This document shows, piece by piece, positions 49,993-58,108 of a DNA stretch of 64,000 nt. Within the stretch, counting starts at the first letter, position 1. Each line of letters starts with the position of its first letter. The notes beneath the pieces are model-generated. The model saw only the letters and a program-made list of their open reading frames with translations. It did not search any database and was not told where the DNA came from. The stretch is from contig JALEGI010000001.1 in NCBI GenBank assembly GCA_022763045.1, positions 58,230 to 122,229 on the forward strand, read 5' to 3'. Origin of the DNA: Simkaniaceae bacterium. Lineage in GTDB: Bacteria; Chlamydiota; Chlamydiia; Chlamydiales; JACRBE01. The position numbers and the translations under genes are program-made.

Positions 49993-50775
49993 ATGGAACA
50001 AAATGCAAGCGCTACCTTTTTGGTGATTTGTAATTCAACAATCACTCTGCGATTTTTTGAAAATCACCTTGGCGAAAATACACATATCGTCGATGCACGC
50101 AATCCTGAGATCGCACTCGAAATACTCTCCAGCACAAAAATTGATACAGTCATCGTTGATGAAGAGGTCGTTGATGGCTCCCCCGTCGATCTCATGAGCA
50201 AAATTCGCAAAACGCCTGGCTATGCATCTGCTCCCCTCTTTTACATCTCCTCTTCGCTCAAGCGCTCATTTATGAAACAGATGGTCAATGCTGGAGTTAC
50301 AGATTTTCTCTCAGTTCCCCTCAACGAACAAGAGCTCAGCGAAAAACTCGAAGTCGCCTCGCGCAAACAAAAGACGACACAAAAAATGAGCGCCATCACA
50401 GGTGCCATTGGAACGCAGACAATTACAGCACCTAAAGAGCGTGTTGTAATCAGTGAAACAGCTCTTGGAAAAATCCAAAAAGAGATCGAAGCACAAGGGT
50501 CAATGAACCTTTTGATGATTACAATCGATGACGCAGAGGCGCTAAGACCCCATTTACGCAGCCAAGACACGCTTGTTTCGCTCGGCTCATCCAAATACGC
50601 CATTTTGCTTCCAAACACCTCTGAGAGGGCTGCAAAGCTCATTGCCACGAATTTGAGTGAAGCCCTAAAAACGGAAGTTAATCTTATCACAGAACAAACC
50701 GGCGAAATCCTCAAAGAGCATGGCCGCGGTCACCTCATCGATCAACTGATCGCCAAAAAAGGAAAGTCAGCATGA
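49993..50775 (+). CDS. Receiver plus degenerate GGDEF protein
   Basis: 260 residues. Residues about 7-125 resemble a receiver domain: hydrophobic strand TFLVICN, then TVIVDEEVVDG with a candidate phospho-Asp, and a Lys-less C-terminal part (VTDFLSVPLNEQEL). Residues about 150-250 resemble a GGDEF domain: LLMITIDDAE for the first strand, RSQDTLVSLGSSKYAILLPN where R.sD..aRlGGDEFaill is expected. The catalytic GGDEF is GSSKY, so it cannot make cyclic di-GMP. It may be a relic or a binding/sensing module. Its start lies three bases after mnmG and it overlaps the next gene by four. Confidence 0.65.
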   Translation: MEQNASATFLVICNSTITLRFFENHLGENTHIVDARNPEIALEILSSTKIDTVIVDEEVVDGSPVDLMSKIRKTPGYASAPLFYISSSLKRSFMKQMVNAGVTDFLSVPLNEQELSEKLEVASRKQKTTQKMSAITGAIGTQTITAPKERVVISETALGKIQKEIEAQGSMNLLMITIDDAEALRPHLRSQDTLVSLGSSKYAILLPNTSERAAKLIATNLSEALKTEVNLITEQTGEILKEHGRGHLIDQLIAKKGKSA

Positions 50776-51095
50776 AAAAATTTGCCCTCCTACTACTCCC
50801 CCTCTTTCTCATGGCACAAGAGGATCCCCTCAAGCCCAATAACAACCCAGAACTGATGGTCATCAAGCCCGAAGAGCGCTCCAAAGATCTCAAAGCCGCC
50901 TACGATTTTGCGCAAAAACACAAACTTCCAGGTGAAGTTGTTTTTGTACTCAAAAATGGCAAAGAGCTGCGCGGAATCAACTCGATTGAAGTCTTGCCCG
51001 GGGGGACCATGATGATTTTCAATGTCACCGCCTCCCAGGGACAAACATATGTCGCAATTGGCGTCGAAGATATTGTTGGAGTCGCTATCCCGTGA
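50772..51095 (+). CDS. Small exported protein
   Basis: 107 residues. Signal peptide MKKFALLLLPLFLMAQ with cleavage likely at MAQ-E. The mature part is a small beta-rich domain (GEVVFVLKNGKELRGINSIE, TYVAIGVEDIVGVAIP). Not recognised. It overlaps both neighbours by four bases, so it is translated together with the receiver-GGDEF-like protein and LplA. Confidence 0.65.
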   Translation: MKKFALLLLPLFLMAQEDPLKPNNNPELMVIKPEERSKDLKAAYDFAQKHKLPGEVVFVLKNGKELRGINSIEVLPGGTMMIFNVTASQGQTYVAIGVEDIVGVAIP

Positions 51096-51712
51096 AGATC
51101 ATCCGCCTCCAAGATATGCCAATTGAAGAGCAGCTTGCCTATGAAAAAAAGCTGCTACGCGAATCTAGTGAAAACTACTGCATCCTCAGCTCAGGAACGC
51201 CGCGCACCATTGTGCTAGGAATCTCGGGCAAACCAGAAAAGCTCCTCGACACCAAGCGTGTCGCGCGCGATAACATCCCCGTCATCCGCCGCTTCAGTGG
51301 TGGTGGCACCGTAATTGTCGATGAAAACACCCTCTTTGTCACCTTTATTTTTAACAAGTCTGCGCACGACTTTCCCGCCTACCCAGAGCCGATCCTCCGT
51401 TGGACAGAGCAGTTTTATATTGAGGCGCTGGGGATTGATGGATTTCGTCTGATTGAAAATGACTATGCGATTGGAAACCTCAAGTGTGGTGGCAACGCGC
51501 AGTACCTACGGAAAGATCGCTGGCTCCACCACACCTCGTTTCTCTACGATTTTGATCCCAAGAATATGGAATATCTACTTCTGCCTGAAAAGCGCCCCAA
51601 ATACCGTGAAGATCGCGCGCATACTGACTTTTTGACCTCTCTCAACAGCCTCTTTCCCACAAAAGAGACCTTTTTTCAAAGGGTTGAAGATAAGGTCTTA
51701 ACTATTTCCTAA
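51092..51712 (+). CDS. lplA: Lipoate-protein ligase A
   Basis: 206 residues, so only the large catalytic domain and not the C-terminal accessory domain of E. coli LplA. Motifs: PVIRRFSGGGTVIVDENTL (the RRxSGGG substrate loop) and AIGNLKCGGNAQY with the Lys that contacts lipoyl-AMP. It attaches scavenged lipoate to E2 proteins. Same relative place as in C. trachomatis after mnmG. The 3' end overlaps the convergent gene by 15 bases. Confidence 0.88.
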   Translation: MKIIRLQDMPIEEQLAYEKKLLRESSENYCILSSGTPRTIVLGISGKPEKLLDTKRVARDNIPVIRRFSGGGTVIVDENTLFVTFIFNKSAHDFPAYPEPILRWTEQFYIEALGIDGFRLIENDYAIGNLKCGGNAQYLRKDRWLHHTSFLYDFDPKNMEYLLLPEKRPKYREDRAHTDFLTSLNSLFPTKETFFQRVEDKVLTIS

Positions 51713-52348
51713 AGCCTTGTCAACCAGAGCCAATAAATTCGTATTTTCTGGGTAATTTAATCCCGGAATATAGGGCTGTTGGTTTGAATCAACCCCATGA
51801 GCCCCAACGGCAGTTGCAAATTTCTGCAATTGGTTCACATCATCTTGTGTAAGAACAGTTGAACCATCTGCTTTCCCATCTGATCCCATCAATCCGGATT
51901 GCTGATCTGAAAGAAAATCAAGCAGATTTTGAGTCCAACCAAAACTTCCACCATTTGCATCACTTTGATTAGACCAAAATTGAGTGAAATCATTTTGTAG
52001 GATGTACTTTCCCCATGCAGTGTCACCAACAGTGTTACTCATCAAATCATTCATGAGATTGCTCCAACACATCATATCTTTGCCATAACAGCTGATAAGA
52101 TTATTCAAGTAGTCGACTCCATTTGGGTTGGCATCAAGGGGTTTACCCACATTACCTGGGGAGTATCCGTTCACCATAAAATCATTGAGAGCGTTCATCA
52201 GTTTTGTACTCTGCTCAACACACGCTTGTGCTTGAGTCTGAATATCTTGAACAGTGGCTTTTGGAATCACATTAAAGCCTGGAAATGGGGGTGGCGGTGA
52301 CGCAGCATCACCCATGACTGGATCATATTTAGGACCAATACCTTGCAT
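51698..52348 (-). CDS. Hypothetical protein, candidate secreted
   Basis: 216 residues, not recognised. The N-terminus is Pro/Gly-rich (DAASPPPPFPGFN). The rest is rich in Asn, Gln, Asp and Trp and looks helical (NALNDFMVNGYSPGN, FTQFWSNQSDANGG, DDVNQLQKFATAVG). AGAGG precedes the ATG. No classical signal peptide. The composition, with low charge and many Asn/Gln, is unlike neighbouring metabolic genes and suggests an exported or effector-type protein, which is only inference. Confidence 0.6.
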   Translation of the reverse strand: MQGIGPKYDPVMGDAASPPPPFPGFNVIPKATVQDIQTQAQACVEQSTKLMNALNDFMVNGYSPGNVGKPLDANPNGVDYLNNLISCYGKDMMCWSNLMNDLMSNTVGDTAWGKYILQNDFTQFWSNQSDANGGSFGWTQNLLDFLSDQQSGLMGSDGKADGSTVLTQDDVNQLQKFATAVGAHGVDSNQQPYIPGLNYPENTNLLALVDKALGNS

Positions 52349-52380
52349 AAATACCTCTTATTAGGTTTTATACTATATAT

Positions 52381-52400
52381 AATTAAAAACTGTTTTAATT
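52381..52400. repeat. AT-only hairpin after sdhB
   Basis: AATTAAAA and TTTTAATT around ACTG, a perfect eight-pair stem, directly after the sdhB stop (minus strand). Too AT-rich to be a strong terminator, but correctly placed. Confidence 0.4.
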
Positions 52401-52401
52401 G

Positions 52402-53169
52402 TTACTCTTTATCTGGAATACTGAAGAAATCTTTCCAAGACTGCCCGGTAACTTCCCGTCCAGCAACAGCAATTGACTCCGTGAGGGGAATTTTTTTTGG
52501 GCAGACCTGCACACAGTTTTGTGCATTTCCGCAATCGGCGATGCCCCCCTCCTCCATAAGTGCATGAAGGCGAGGTGTTTTCTGCATTTCACCTGTGGGA
52601 TTGGCGTTGAAAAGGCGCACCTGCGATATGGGCGCTGGGCCTATGAACTTTGATTTGGGCCCAACCTGTGGACACGCCTCAGAGCAGCAGCCGCAAGTCA
52701 TACACGTTGAAAGCACATACATGCTGTCGTGCTTTTTTTGGCTGATGCGCGGACCAAATCCGTTGGTGGGCGACCCTTCCGTGTCGATCCACGCCTTAAC
52801 ACGTACAAGGTCATCAAACATCTTGCTGCGATCGACGTGCAAATCGCGAACCAGGGGAAATTTTGTGAAGGGAGCAAGCGCCACAAGTGGCGCGCCTGTC
52901 TCTTCGATGAGATTTTCGATAATCGCTGTGCACGATTGCCGAGGTTTGCCGTTGACGAGCATTGAGCACGAGCCACACACCTCTTCTAAACACCCCTGCT
53001 CCCAGACGATTGGCTCGACCTTCTCCCCTTTTTTATTGTAGGGGTTCTTCTGAATTTCCATGAGAGCGGAAATTACATTAAGGAAGGGCTTGCGATCGAG
53101 CTCAAACTCTTCCCAGTACTGGTCACCTGAGACGCCGCGATACACTTTGAGTATAAATTTGCCTTCCAT
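52402..53169 (-). CDS. sdhB: Succinate dehydrogenase iron-sulfur subunit
   Basis: 255 residues. The [2Fe-2S] ligands are in CLEEVCGSCSMLVNG followed by the fourth Cys in RQSC. The [4Fe-4S] and [3Fe-4S] ligands are in CMTCGCCSEACP and CVQVCPKKIP. It carries electrons from SdhA to quinone. Last gene of sdhCAB; eight bases follow the sdhA stop. Confidence 0.95.
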   Translation of the reverse strand: MEGKFILKVYRGVSGDQYWEEFELDRKPFLNVISALMEIQKNPYNKKGEKVEPIVWEQGCLEEVCGSCSMLVNGKPRQSCTAIIENLIEETGAPLVALAPFTKFPLVRDLHVDRSKMFDDLVRVKAWIDTEGSPTNGFGPRISQKKHDSMYVLSTCMTCGCCSEACPQVGPKSKFIGPAPISQVRLFNANPTGEMQKTPRLHALMEEGGIADCGNAQNCVQVCPKKIPLTESIAVAGREVTGQSWKDFFSIPDKE

Positions 53170-53177
53170 GAATACCT

Positions 53178-55058
53178 CTATATGGGAAGATGGATGTTAG
53201 CCGGAATATTTTTGAGCTCCGGTTTGTGGTGTGTCTTCACATAACTTCTTTTTACGGGGTCGAGGTGGCGAATGTCAACAGGTTCGTAGTTGATATCGGG
53301 CTCCCCCTTCTCCTGGTTGTAGGTCGCAATCGTTGTTTTTAACCACTTATCATCGTCTCTTTCAGGAAAGTCGGGCTTGTAGTGGGCCCCGCGGAATTCG
53401 TCGCGCAGTAGCGCCCCTTTTGCGATAACAAGGCAAAGCTCGATCATCGGTTTAAACTGCGCAGCAAAGATATACGTTTGATTGAGCACCTGGCTAGTAT
53501 CATCAAGGGAAATATTCGCGTAGCGATCGCGAATCGCTTTGATCTCGTGAATCGTCTCTTCAAGCTCCGGATTGTGACGCACAACGGTGCAGTTTTTAAC
53601 CATTAAATCGGCGAGCTCTTCATGTAGCGCGTGAATATTTTCATTGCCCCGGCGCGAGAGAAGGTCGTGTTTAAACGCCTGCTCTTTTCCAAGCGCTTGC
53701 TCAAAACAATCGGGTGAAAGATCATCGCAGTGCTGCGTGAGAGACCCAAGATAGTTGGGGATATCGAGACCTGCGACCAATCCACCATAGATACACGACA
53801 TGAGCGAATTGCCTCCAAGGCGATTTGCCCCATGATAGAGGTAATCCGATTCGCCCACGTTAAAGCAGCCAGGGATGTTTGTCATGTGGCGGTAGCGCTC
53901 CCAACGATCTTCATCATCACATGCAGGCCAATCGCACCACGCCCCCCCCATGGTATAGTGAACCCCTGGGAAAATTTTCATCGGCACTTTTGACGGGTCA
54001 TCGCCTGTGAATTTTTGGTAGATATCGAATACAGACTCGTACTTGTGTTTCAGCTCAGCGCTAAAGTGCGTGACATCCAAATAGACTTGATCGCGCCCAT
54101 CGACACCCAAGCCCGCTTTCACAACTTTAACGATTTCGCGCGCCGCAATATCGCGCGGCACTAAATTCCCAATATCGGGATAAAACTCTTCTAGGAAATA
54201 CCACGGCTCACCGGTTTTACCACAGGGAACATCGATTCCCTCGGCATTTTTGCACGTCTTATTTGCATCTCCCCACACCCAGACGCGACCACCGCCGCCA
54301 CGGAGCGTTTCTGTCATCAAGCGCAGTTTGTCGTGTCCCGGAATTGAGGTGGGATGAATTTGAATAAACTCGCCGTTGGCGTACTTCATTCCCTGCATGT
54401 AAAGCCGCCCATTTGCCGCCCCCGTGCAGAATGTTGAATTGGTCGTTTTCTTGAAAATCCAGCCTAGGCCGCCAGTTGCAATCACAACAGCATCGGCTTT
54501 CAAAACAGAAAGCTCCAAATTAAAGTGATCCATCATCACAATTCCGCGTGCGCGCCCCTCATCATCTTTGACAAGGCGCATAAACTCATGGTGCTCAAAC
54601 TTCTCAACGCGACCCATCGCCTCAAAGCGACGCACCTGCTCATCAAGGGCGTAGAGGATTTGCTGGCCAGTAGAGCTTCCGCAAAAAGCCGTGCGGTCGT
54701 AGAAAGTTCCACCAAAACGGCGAAAATCGAGATTCCCCTCCGGCGAGCGATTAAAGGTGCAGCCAAAGCGATCGAGCATTTGGATAATCAGTGGAGCTGT
54801 CAGACACATCTCCAAAACAGGCGGTTGGTTGGCGAGGAAATCGCCCCCCTTAATTGTCTCGTAGGCGTGAATGTGTGGAGAGTCGCCCTCACCACGGAGG
54901 TTCACAGCAGCGTTGATTCCACCCTGGGCGCAAACCGAATGCGAGCGCTTCACCTTAGTTACCGAGATGAGCTTCACGTGACATCCCTGCTCTGCGAGTT
55001 TCATAGTCGTTGAGAGACCAGCAAGTCCCCCACCCACGACGATCACTTCATTTTTCAC
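53178..55058 (-). CDS. sdhA: Succinate dehydrogenase flavoprotein subunit
   Basis: 626 residues. FAD motif VVGGGLAGLSTTMKLAEQG; the covalent-flavin His in RSHSVCAQGGINAA; catalytic region with HPTSIPG and RDIAAREIV; substrate Arg/His near GVHYTMGGAW; and GANRLGGNSLMSCIYGG. Length and pattern fit the Bacillus-type (fused-anchor) enzymes. It oxidises succinate to fumarate in the TCA cycle. Confidence 0.96.
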   Translation of the reverse strand: MKNEVIVVGGGLAGLSTTMKLAEQGCHVKLISVTKVKRSHSVCAQGGINAAVNLRGEGDSPHIHAYETIKGGDFLANQPPVLEMCLTAPLIIQMLDRFGCTFNRSPEGNLDFRRFGGTFYDRTAFCGSSTGQQILYALDEQVRRFEAMGRVEKFEHHEFMRLVKDDEGRARGIVMMDHFNLELSVLKADAVVIATGGLGWIFKKTTNSTFCTGAANGRLYMQGMKYANGEFIQIHPTSIPGHDKLRLMTETLRGGGGRVWVWGDANKTCKNAEGIDVPCGKTGEPWYFLEEFYPDIGNLVPRDIAAREIVKVVKAGLGVDGRDQVYLDVTHFSAELKHKYESVFDIYQKFTGDDPSKVPMKIFPGVHYTMGGAWCDWPACDDEDRWERYRHMTNIPGCFNVGESDYLYHGANRLGGNSLMSCIYGGLVAGLDIPNYLGSLTQHCDDLSPDCFEQALGKEQAFKHDLLSRRGNENIHALHEELADLMVKNCTVVRHNPELEETIHEIKAIRDRYANISLDDTSQVLNQTYIFAAQFKPMIELCLVIAKGALLRDEFRGAHYKPDFPERDDDKWLKTTIATYNQEKGEPDINYEPVDIRHLDPVKRSYVKTHHKPELKNIPANIHLPI

Positions 55059-55065
55059 ACACTAC

Positions 55066-56094
55066 CTAGCTTTTTAAATTGACCCAGTACGTTCCCCAAA
55101 TCGACGCTAACCCAAGAAGCGCAATGAGAACCATGATTGTCACACACACATTTACCATGCGCTTTTGTGAGCGCATTCGCAAAATGACGCCCCAAGAAAT
55201 ACAAAATGTCCACAGCCCGTTAAACGCATGAAAACAGGTTGCAAGTACAAAAATCGTGTACAAGACTACATTGATTGGGCTCTTAAACGTATCGCGCACA
55301 TTCAAAAGAAGTGCATCACCAAACTTTCCCGCAACCGCAATCACCTGCGTACTCGTAATCGACCGGTACTCCAAAGCCTCCACCCAGCGCTTTTCTTCAT
55401 CAAAGCGTTGCGCTGACATCAGCACATTGGCATCTTCATCGCTATACTTGATCGGCTCAGCCTGCTTGAAACCGCTTGGCAGACGCTTGTCGATATCCTC
55501 AACCTTGCGCTCGACAAGGGCAATTTTTGAACCCAGTTGAGAGAGCTTTTGCTTCTCCCTGGAAATCATCTGCTGATCGTAGAGCTTCACACCAAGTCGC
55601 GCAGCGAGGGTATACAATCCAGAATCCATCTCAAGTCGCGTGAAATAACTCTTTTGTCCTTCCACGCTTGCTGAATTTGGGTAATCATAAAAACGCATAA
55701 AGCTGACGTGAGCAATGAGACCAATCAAAACAATCCACGAGGTAAAACGTTGCCAGCTGTAGGCGCGATTGCGGCCGTAGCGCTTCAGCATCGGCTTGCT
55801 TCCATCGGTCTTATGCGCATTAAAGTGCGCCTGAATCGCATAGCGCACCCCCCACACAATGTGGAGCAGAAATGGCACACCTAAAAGAACCACCTCAATG
55901 AGCTGCAAATAGGGAAGATTGTGCAAGAAATTAACACCCCGCACAAAGCCATTGCCGTCATCGCCAAAGAAAAGAGCCGCCTGGGAATTCGTGAGCAAGT
56001 GCTCACACAAAAAAATCACGAGCCACAGCCCCGTCAGCGAGTGAACCCGCCTCCAAACAAATTCGCGTGGCACCAAAACCGCACTTTCAGCCAT
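55066..56094 (-). CDS. sdhC: Succinate dehydrogenase cytochrome b subunit
   Basis: 342 residues from the ATG at 56094, which has AGG six bases upstream (starts at 56106 and 56121 are also possible). Five membrane segments expected of the b558 type, with His in RRVHSLTGLW, LCEHLLTN, HIVWGVRYA, LIAHVSF and CFHAFNGLW as possible haem ligands. Between the third and fourth segments is a polar insertion of about 110 residues (GQKSYFTRLE through KRWVEALEYR, coiled-coil-like), which makes the protein longer than the usual 200-230. It anchors SdhAB to the membrane. Confidence 0.88.
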   Translation of the reverse strand: MAESAVLVPREFVWRRVHSLTGLWLVIFLCEHLLTNSQAALFFGDDGNGFVRGVNFLHNLPYLQLIEVVLLGVPFLLHIVWGVRYAIQAHFNAHKTDGSKPMLKRYGRNRAYSWQRFTSWIVLIGLIAHVSFMRFYDYPNSASVEGQKSYFTRLEMDSGLYTLAARLGVKLYDQQMISREKQKLSQLGSKIALVERKVEDIDKRLPSGFKQAEPIKYSDEDANVLMSAQRFDEEKRWVEALEYRSITSTQVIAVAGKFGDALLLNVRDTFKSPINVVLYTIFVLATCFHAFNGLWTFCISWGVILRMRSQKRMVNVCVTIMVLIALLGLASIWGTYWVNLKS

Positions 56095-56149
56095 CGTTAA
56101 CCTCATAGATAAGGCCCCCATTAAACCGTGAAGAAGAAATTTGATAAAG

Positions 56150-56235
56150 CAAAAAGTGTTGTAAAGCGACTACAAATCCTGGCTTTACAGAGACAAAAAA
56201 GTAGCTTGTAAAGCCGCTTTACAGACATTTAAGAT
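56150..56235 (-). repeat. Compound palindromic element, copy 9
   Basis: First a decayed copy (CAAAAAGTG, then TTGTAAAGCGACTACAA). Then half-site CCTGGCTTTACAGAGA, spacer CAAAAAAGT, AGCTTGTAAAGC, C, GCTTTACA, and the extension GACATTTAAGATTT also seen in copy 8a. It lies between sdhC and the RING gene. With copy 10 in the same direction it brackets the RING and DUF1499 genes. Confidence 0.85.
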
Positions 56236-56250
56236 TTCATAAAGACATCA

Positions 56251-56820
56251 TTATTTAAATCTCATATTTCCCATCATGACAGCCGCGATCTTCTCCCCTG
56301 GACCAAAAGAAAAGGAATCCACCCCACAGCCAATAGACTCAAACGAAGCATCTAAATCCACCTCTTTGAAGCTAGCACTACCAACTTTCACTGAAAACTG
56401 CATAGCATCAAAAGAGTACTCCCTCAATCCACCCTTAAACAGACTATCCACATAGAAAGCTTGTTCAAATAAGACCGTCATTGAAGCTCGCTTTCTTAAA
56501 TCACTGACATGCCACATAGAACAGACAATAGGTTTAATCTGACGAAATGTTGTCCGAGGAGAAATTTTAAATCGCACAGGCGTCCCTGCGAAAATGGCAA
56601 CAACAGTAATACAATCATCTTTTAGCAGATCGGGACGGTATGTAAACTCATGCTCATGTATTGCCTTGCGATCGATTGGGCATAAAAACTCCGATCCTGG
56701 AGAAAATAAAAGCTTACGCAAACAGTGATAATCAAAGACATGCCCACAAGAGAGCTTTACCGGAAGTCGAAATTCATCCTCAAGACATATTGCACATTCC
56801 GCAGGAGTAACTGTTGCCAT
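56251..56820 (-). CDS. RING-finger plus ubiquitin-like protein, candidate E3
   Basis: 189 residues. Residues 9-50 have the exact RING spacing C-x2-C-x12-C-x-H-x2-D-x2-C-x13-C-x2-D (CAIC, CGHVFDYHC, CPID). Ligands 5 and 8 are Asp, which some eukaryotic RINGs (TRAF6, RBX1 type) accept at the last position. Residues about 71-146 look like a ubiquitin-like beta-grasp: ITVVAIFAGTPVRFKISPRT hairpin, helix TTFRQIKPIVCSMW, then VLFEQAFYVD and REYSFDAMQFSVKV. A RING-Ubl protein in a bacterium is best read as a host-targeted ubiquitin ligase effector. It sits between sdhC and tatD, flanked by palindromic repeats. No secretion signal is evident. Confidence 0.65.
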   Translation of the reverse strand: MATVTPAECAICLEDEFRLPVKLSCGHVFDYHCLRKLLFSPGSEFLCPIDRKAIHEHEFTYRPDLLKDDCITVVAIFAGTPVRFKISPRTTFRQIKPIVCSMWHVSDLRKRASMTVLFEQAFYVDSLFKGGLREYSFDAMQFSVKVGSASFKEVDLDASFESIGCGVDSFSFGPGEKIAAVMMGNMRFK

Positions 56821-56904
56821 CTACACACCAAATTTTGCAAAGAATTCTATTCCTCTACAGATTAAATTTGGAGTAAATATTCATTCCATATAAGCTGAGC
56901 TCTC

Positions 56905-57309
56905 ATGAAATATTTTTTGGTCCTAATGTGCATTACCCTTGGGCTTGTTGAGGGCAAATTGCAGCCCTGCCCAGACTCCCCCAACTGCGTCTGCAGCTGT
57001 GAAACATCTACACGCAACGGAATTCAGCCCCTTCCTCTTGTTGGCAAGCACCCGCTTGAGTTAATTGAGCAATTTTTTGCGGCAAATTACAAAACTGAAG
57101 TGATTGAAAAGACCCCCACCTACCTGCACCTAGTAGTGAGCACGCCACTTCTTGGTTTCAAAGATGATCTAGAATTTCAACTTGATACAAAAATAGTTCA
57201 AGTCCGCTCGGCTTCAAGAGTTGGCTATTATGACTTTGGAACGAACCGAAAACGGATCGAAAACCTGCGAAAATTCCTGGCTTTACAGAGACAAAAAGTT
57301 AGCTTGTAA
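56905..57309 (+). CDS. DUF1499-family exported protein
   Basis: 134 residues. Signal peptide MKYFLVLMCITLGLVEG. Then CPDSPNCVCS, the DUF1499 hallmark, and QVRSASRVGYYDFGTNRKRI, the second hallmark. Function unknown; members are periplasmic or lumenal. Its last ten residues (LALQRQKVSL) and TAA are encoded entirely by palindromic element copy 10, so the original C-terminus was replaced or extended when the element arrived. Confidence 0.85.
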   Translation: MKYFLVLMCITLGLVEGKLQPCPDSPNCVCSCETSTRNGIQPLPLVGKHPLELIEQFFAANYKTEVIEKTPTYLHLVVSTPLLGFKDDLEFQLDTKIVQVRSASRVGYYDFGTNRKRIENLRKFLALQRQKVSL

Positions 57310-57327
57310 AGCGGCTTTACAAGCTAG
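57275..57327 (-). repeat. Palindromic element copy 10 (encodes a protein tail)
   Basis: Half-site TTCCTGGCTTTACAGAGA, spacer CAAAAAGTT, perfect inverted repeat at 57301-57325 with central G. The plus-strand DUF1499 gene ends inside it and minus-strand tatD ends two bases to its right, so it sits between convergent genes. On the minus strand the hairpin is followed by AACTTTTTG. Confidence 0.92.
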
Positions 57328-57328
57328 C

Positions 57329-58090
57329 CTATGGTATTGAAAAAAAGGCTTTTGTGGTGGCTGAAGTCGTCTCAGCGACCTCGGAGAGAGAGACGTTTTT
57401 GAGCTCAGCGATGAGCTGGGCTGTTTCCACGACAAAGGCGGGCTCGCACATTTTACCCCGTTTTGACTGGGGAGCGAGGTAGGGCGAGTCGGTCTCGATT
57501 GTGAGGCTTGTAAGGGGAATGGTTTTGATGGTTTCGCGCAGTTCGGTGGAACGCTTGAAGGTGGCGATGCCGCTGATTGAGAGGAAAAAGCCGCGGTCAA
57601 GGGCGCGCTTTGCCTCATCGGTCGTTCCAGTGAAGCAGTGGAGAAGCAGCTTGCCTTTGTAGTGCTGGTCTGCGAGGGCAAAAAGGTCGTCAAAAGCGTC
57701 GCGGCAGTGAATGACGACGGGGAGGTTGAGCTCTGTGGCGAGATTGAAGTAGCGAATGAGAAATTCTTGTTGCAGCTCGCGGTTGGAGTGTTCGTAGAAG
57801 TAATCGAGGCCGGTTTCACCTATAGCATTGAGGTGACCGTCACGTGCGGCCTTTTCAAAGGCGTCAAAGTGGGCAGCACCATCTGTTTCAACGTCATGTG
57901 GGGTGGTTGCTCCGACGTTGTAAATATTAGGGTGGCGCTTTTGCAGTTCGATTCCCCTCTCTAGGGTTTTGATGTCAGTGCAAATGTTTACAATCTTTTC
58001 GACCTTTGCTAACCTGGCGTTTTGAATGATTGCGTCAACGATGCCAAAGAGTTTGTCATCAGTTATATGGGCGTGGGAATCTATAAACAT
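57329..58090 (-). CDS. tatD: TatD-family nuclease
   Basis: 253 residues. Metal-dependent DNase/hydrolase of the TIM-barrel amidohydrolase group. Motifs: FIDSHAHITD (H-x-H), IGETGLDYFY (Glu), PVVIHCRDA (His), LLHCFTG (His) and IETDSPYLAP (Asp). Follows the chlamydial sdh-tatD-exbB order; divergent from exbB. The TAG stop lies right beside element copy 10. Confidence 0.93.
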   Translation of the reverse strand: MFIDSHAHITDDKLFGIVDAIIQNARLAKVEKIVNICTDIKTLERGIELQKRHPNIYNVGATTPHDVETDGAAHFDAFEKAARDGHLNAIGETGLDYFYEHSNRELQQEFLIRYFNLATELNLPVVIHCRDAFDDLFALADQHYKGKLLLHCFTGTTDEAKRALDRGFFLSISGIATFKRSTELRETIKTIPLTSLTIETDSPYLAPQSKRGKMCEPAFVVETAQLIAELKNVSLSEVAETTSATTKAFFSIP

Positions 58091-58108
58091 AGGGAGAGTT
58101 TCACAGCC

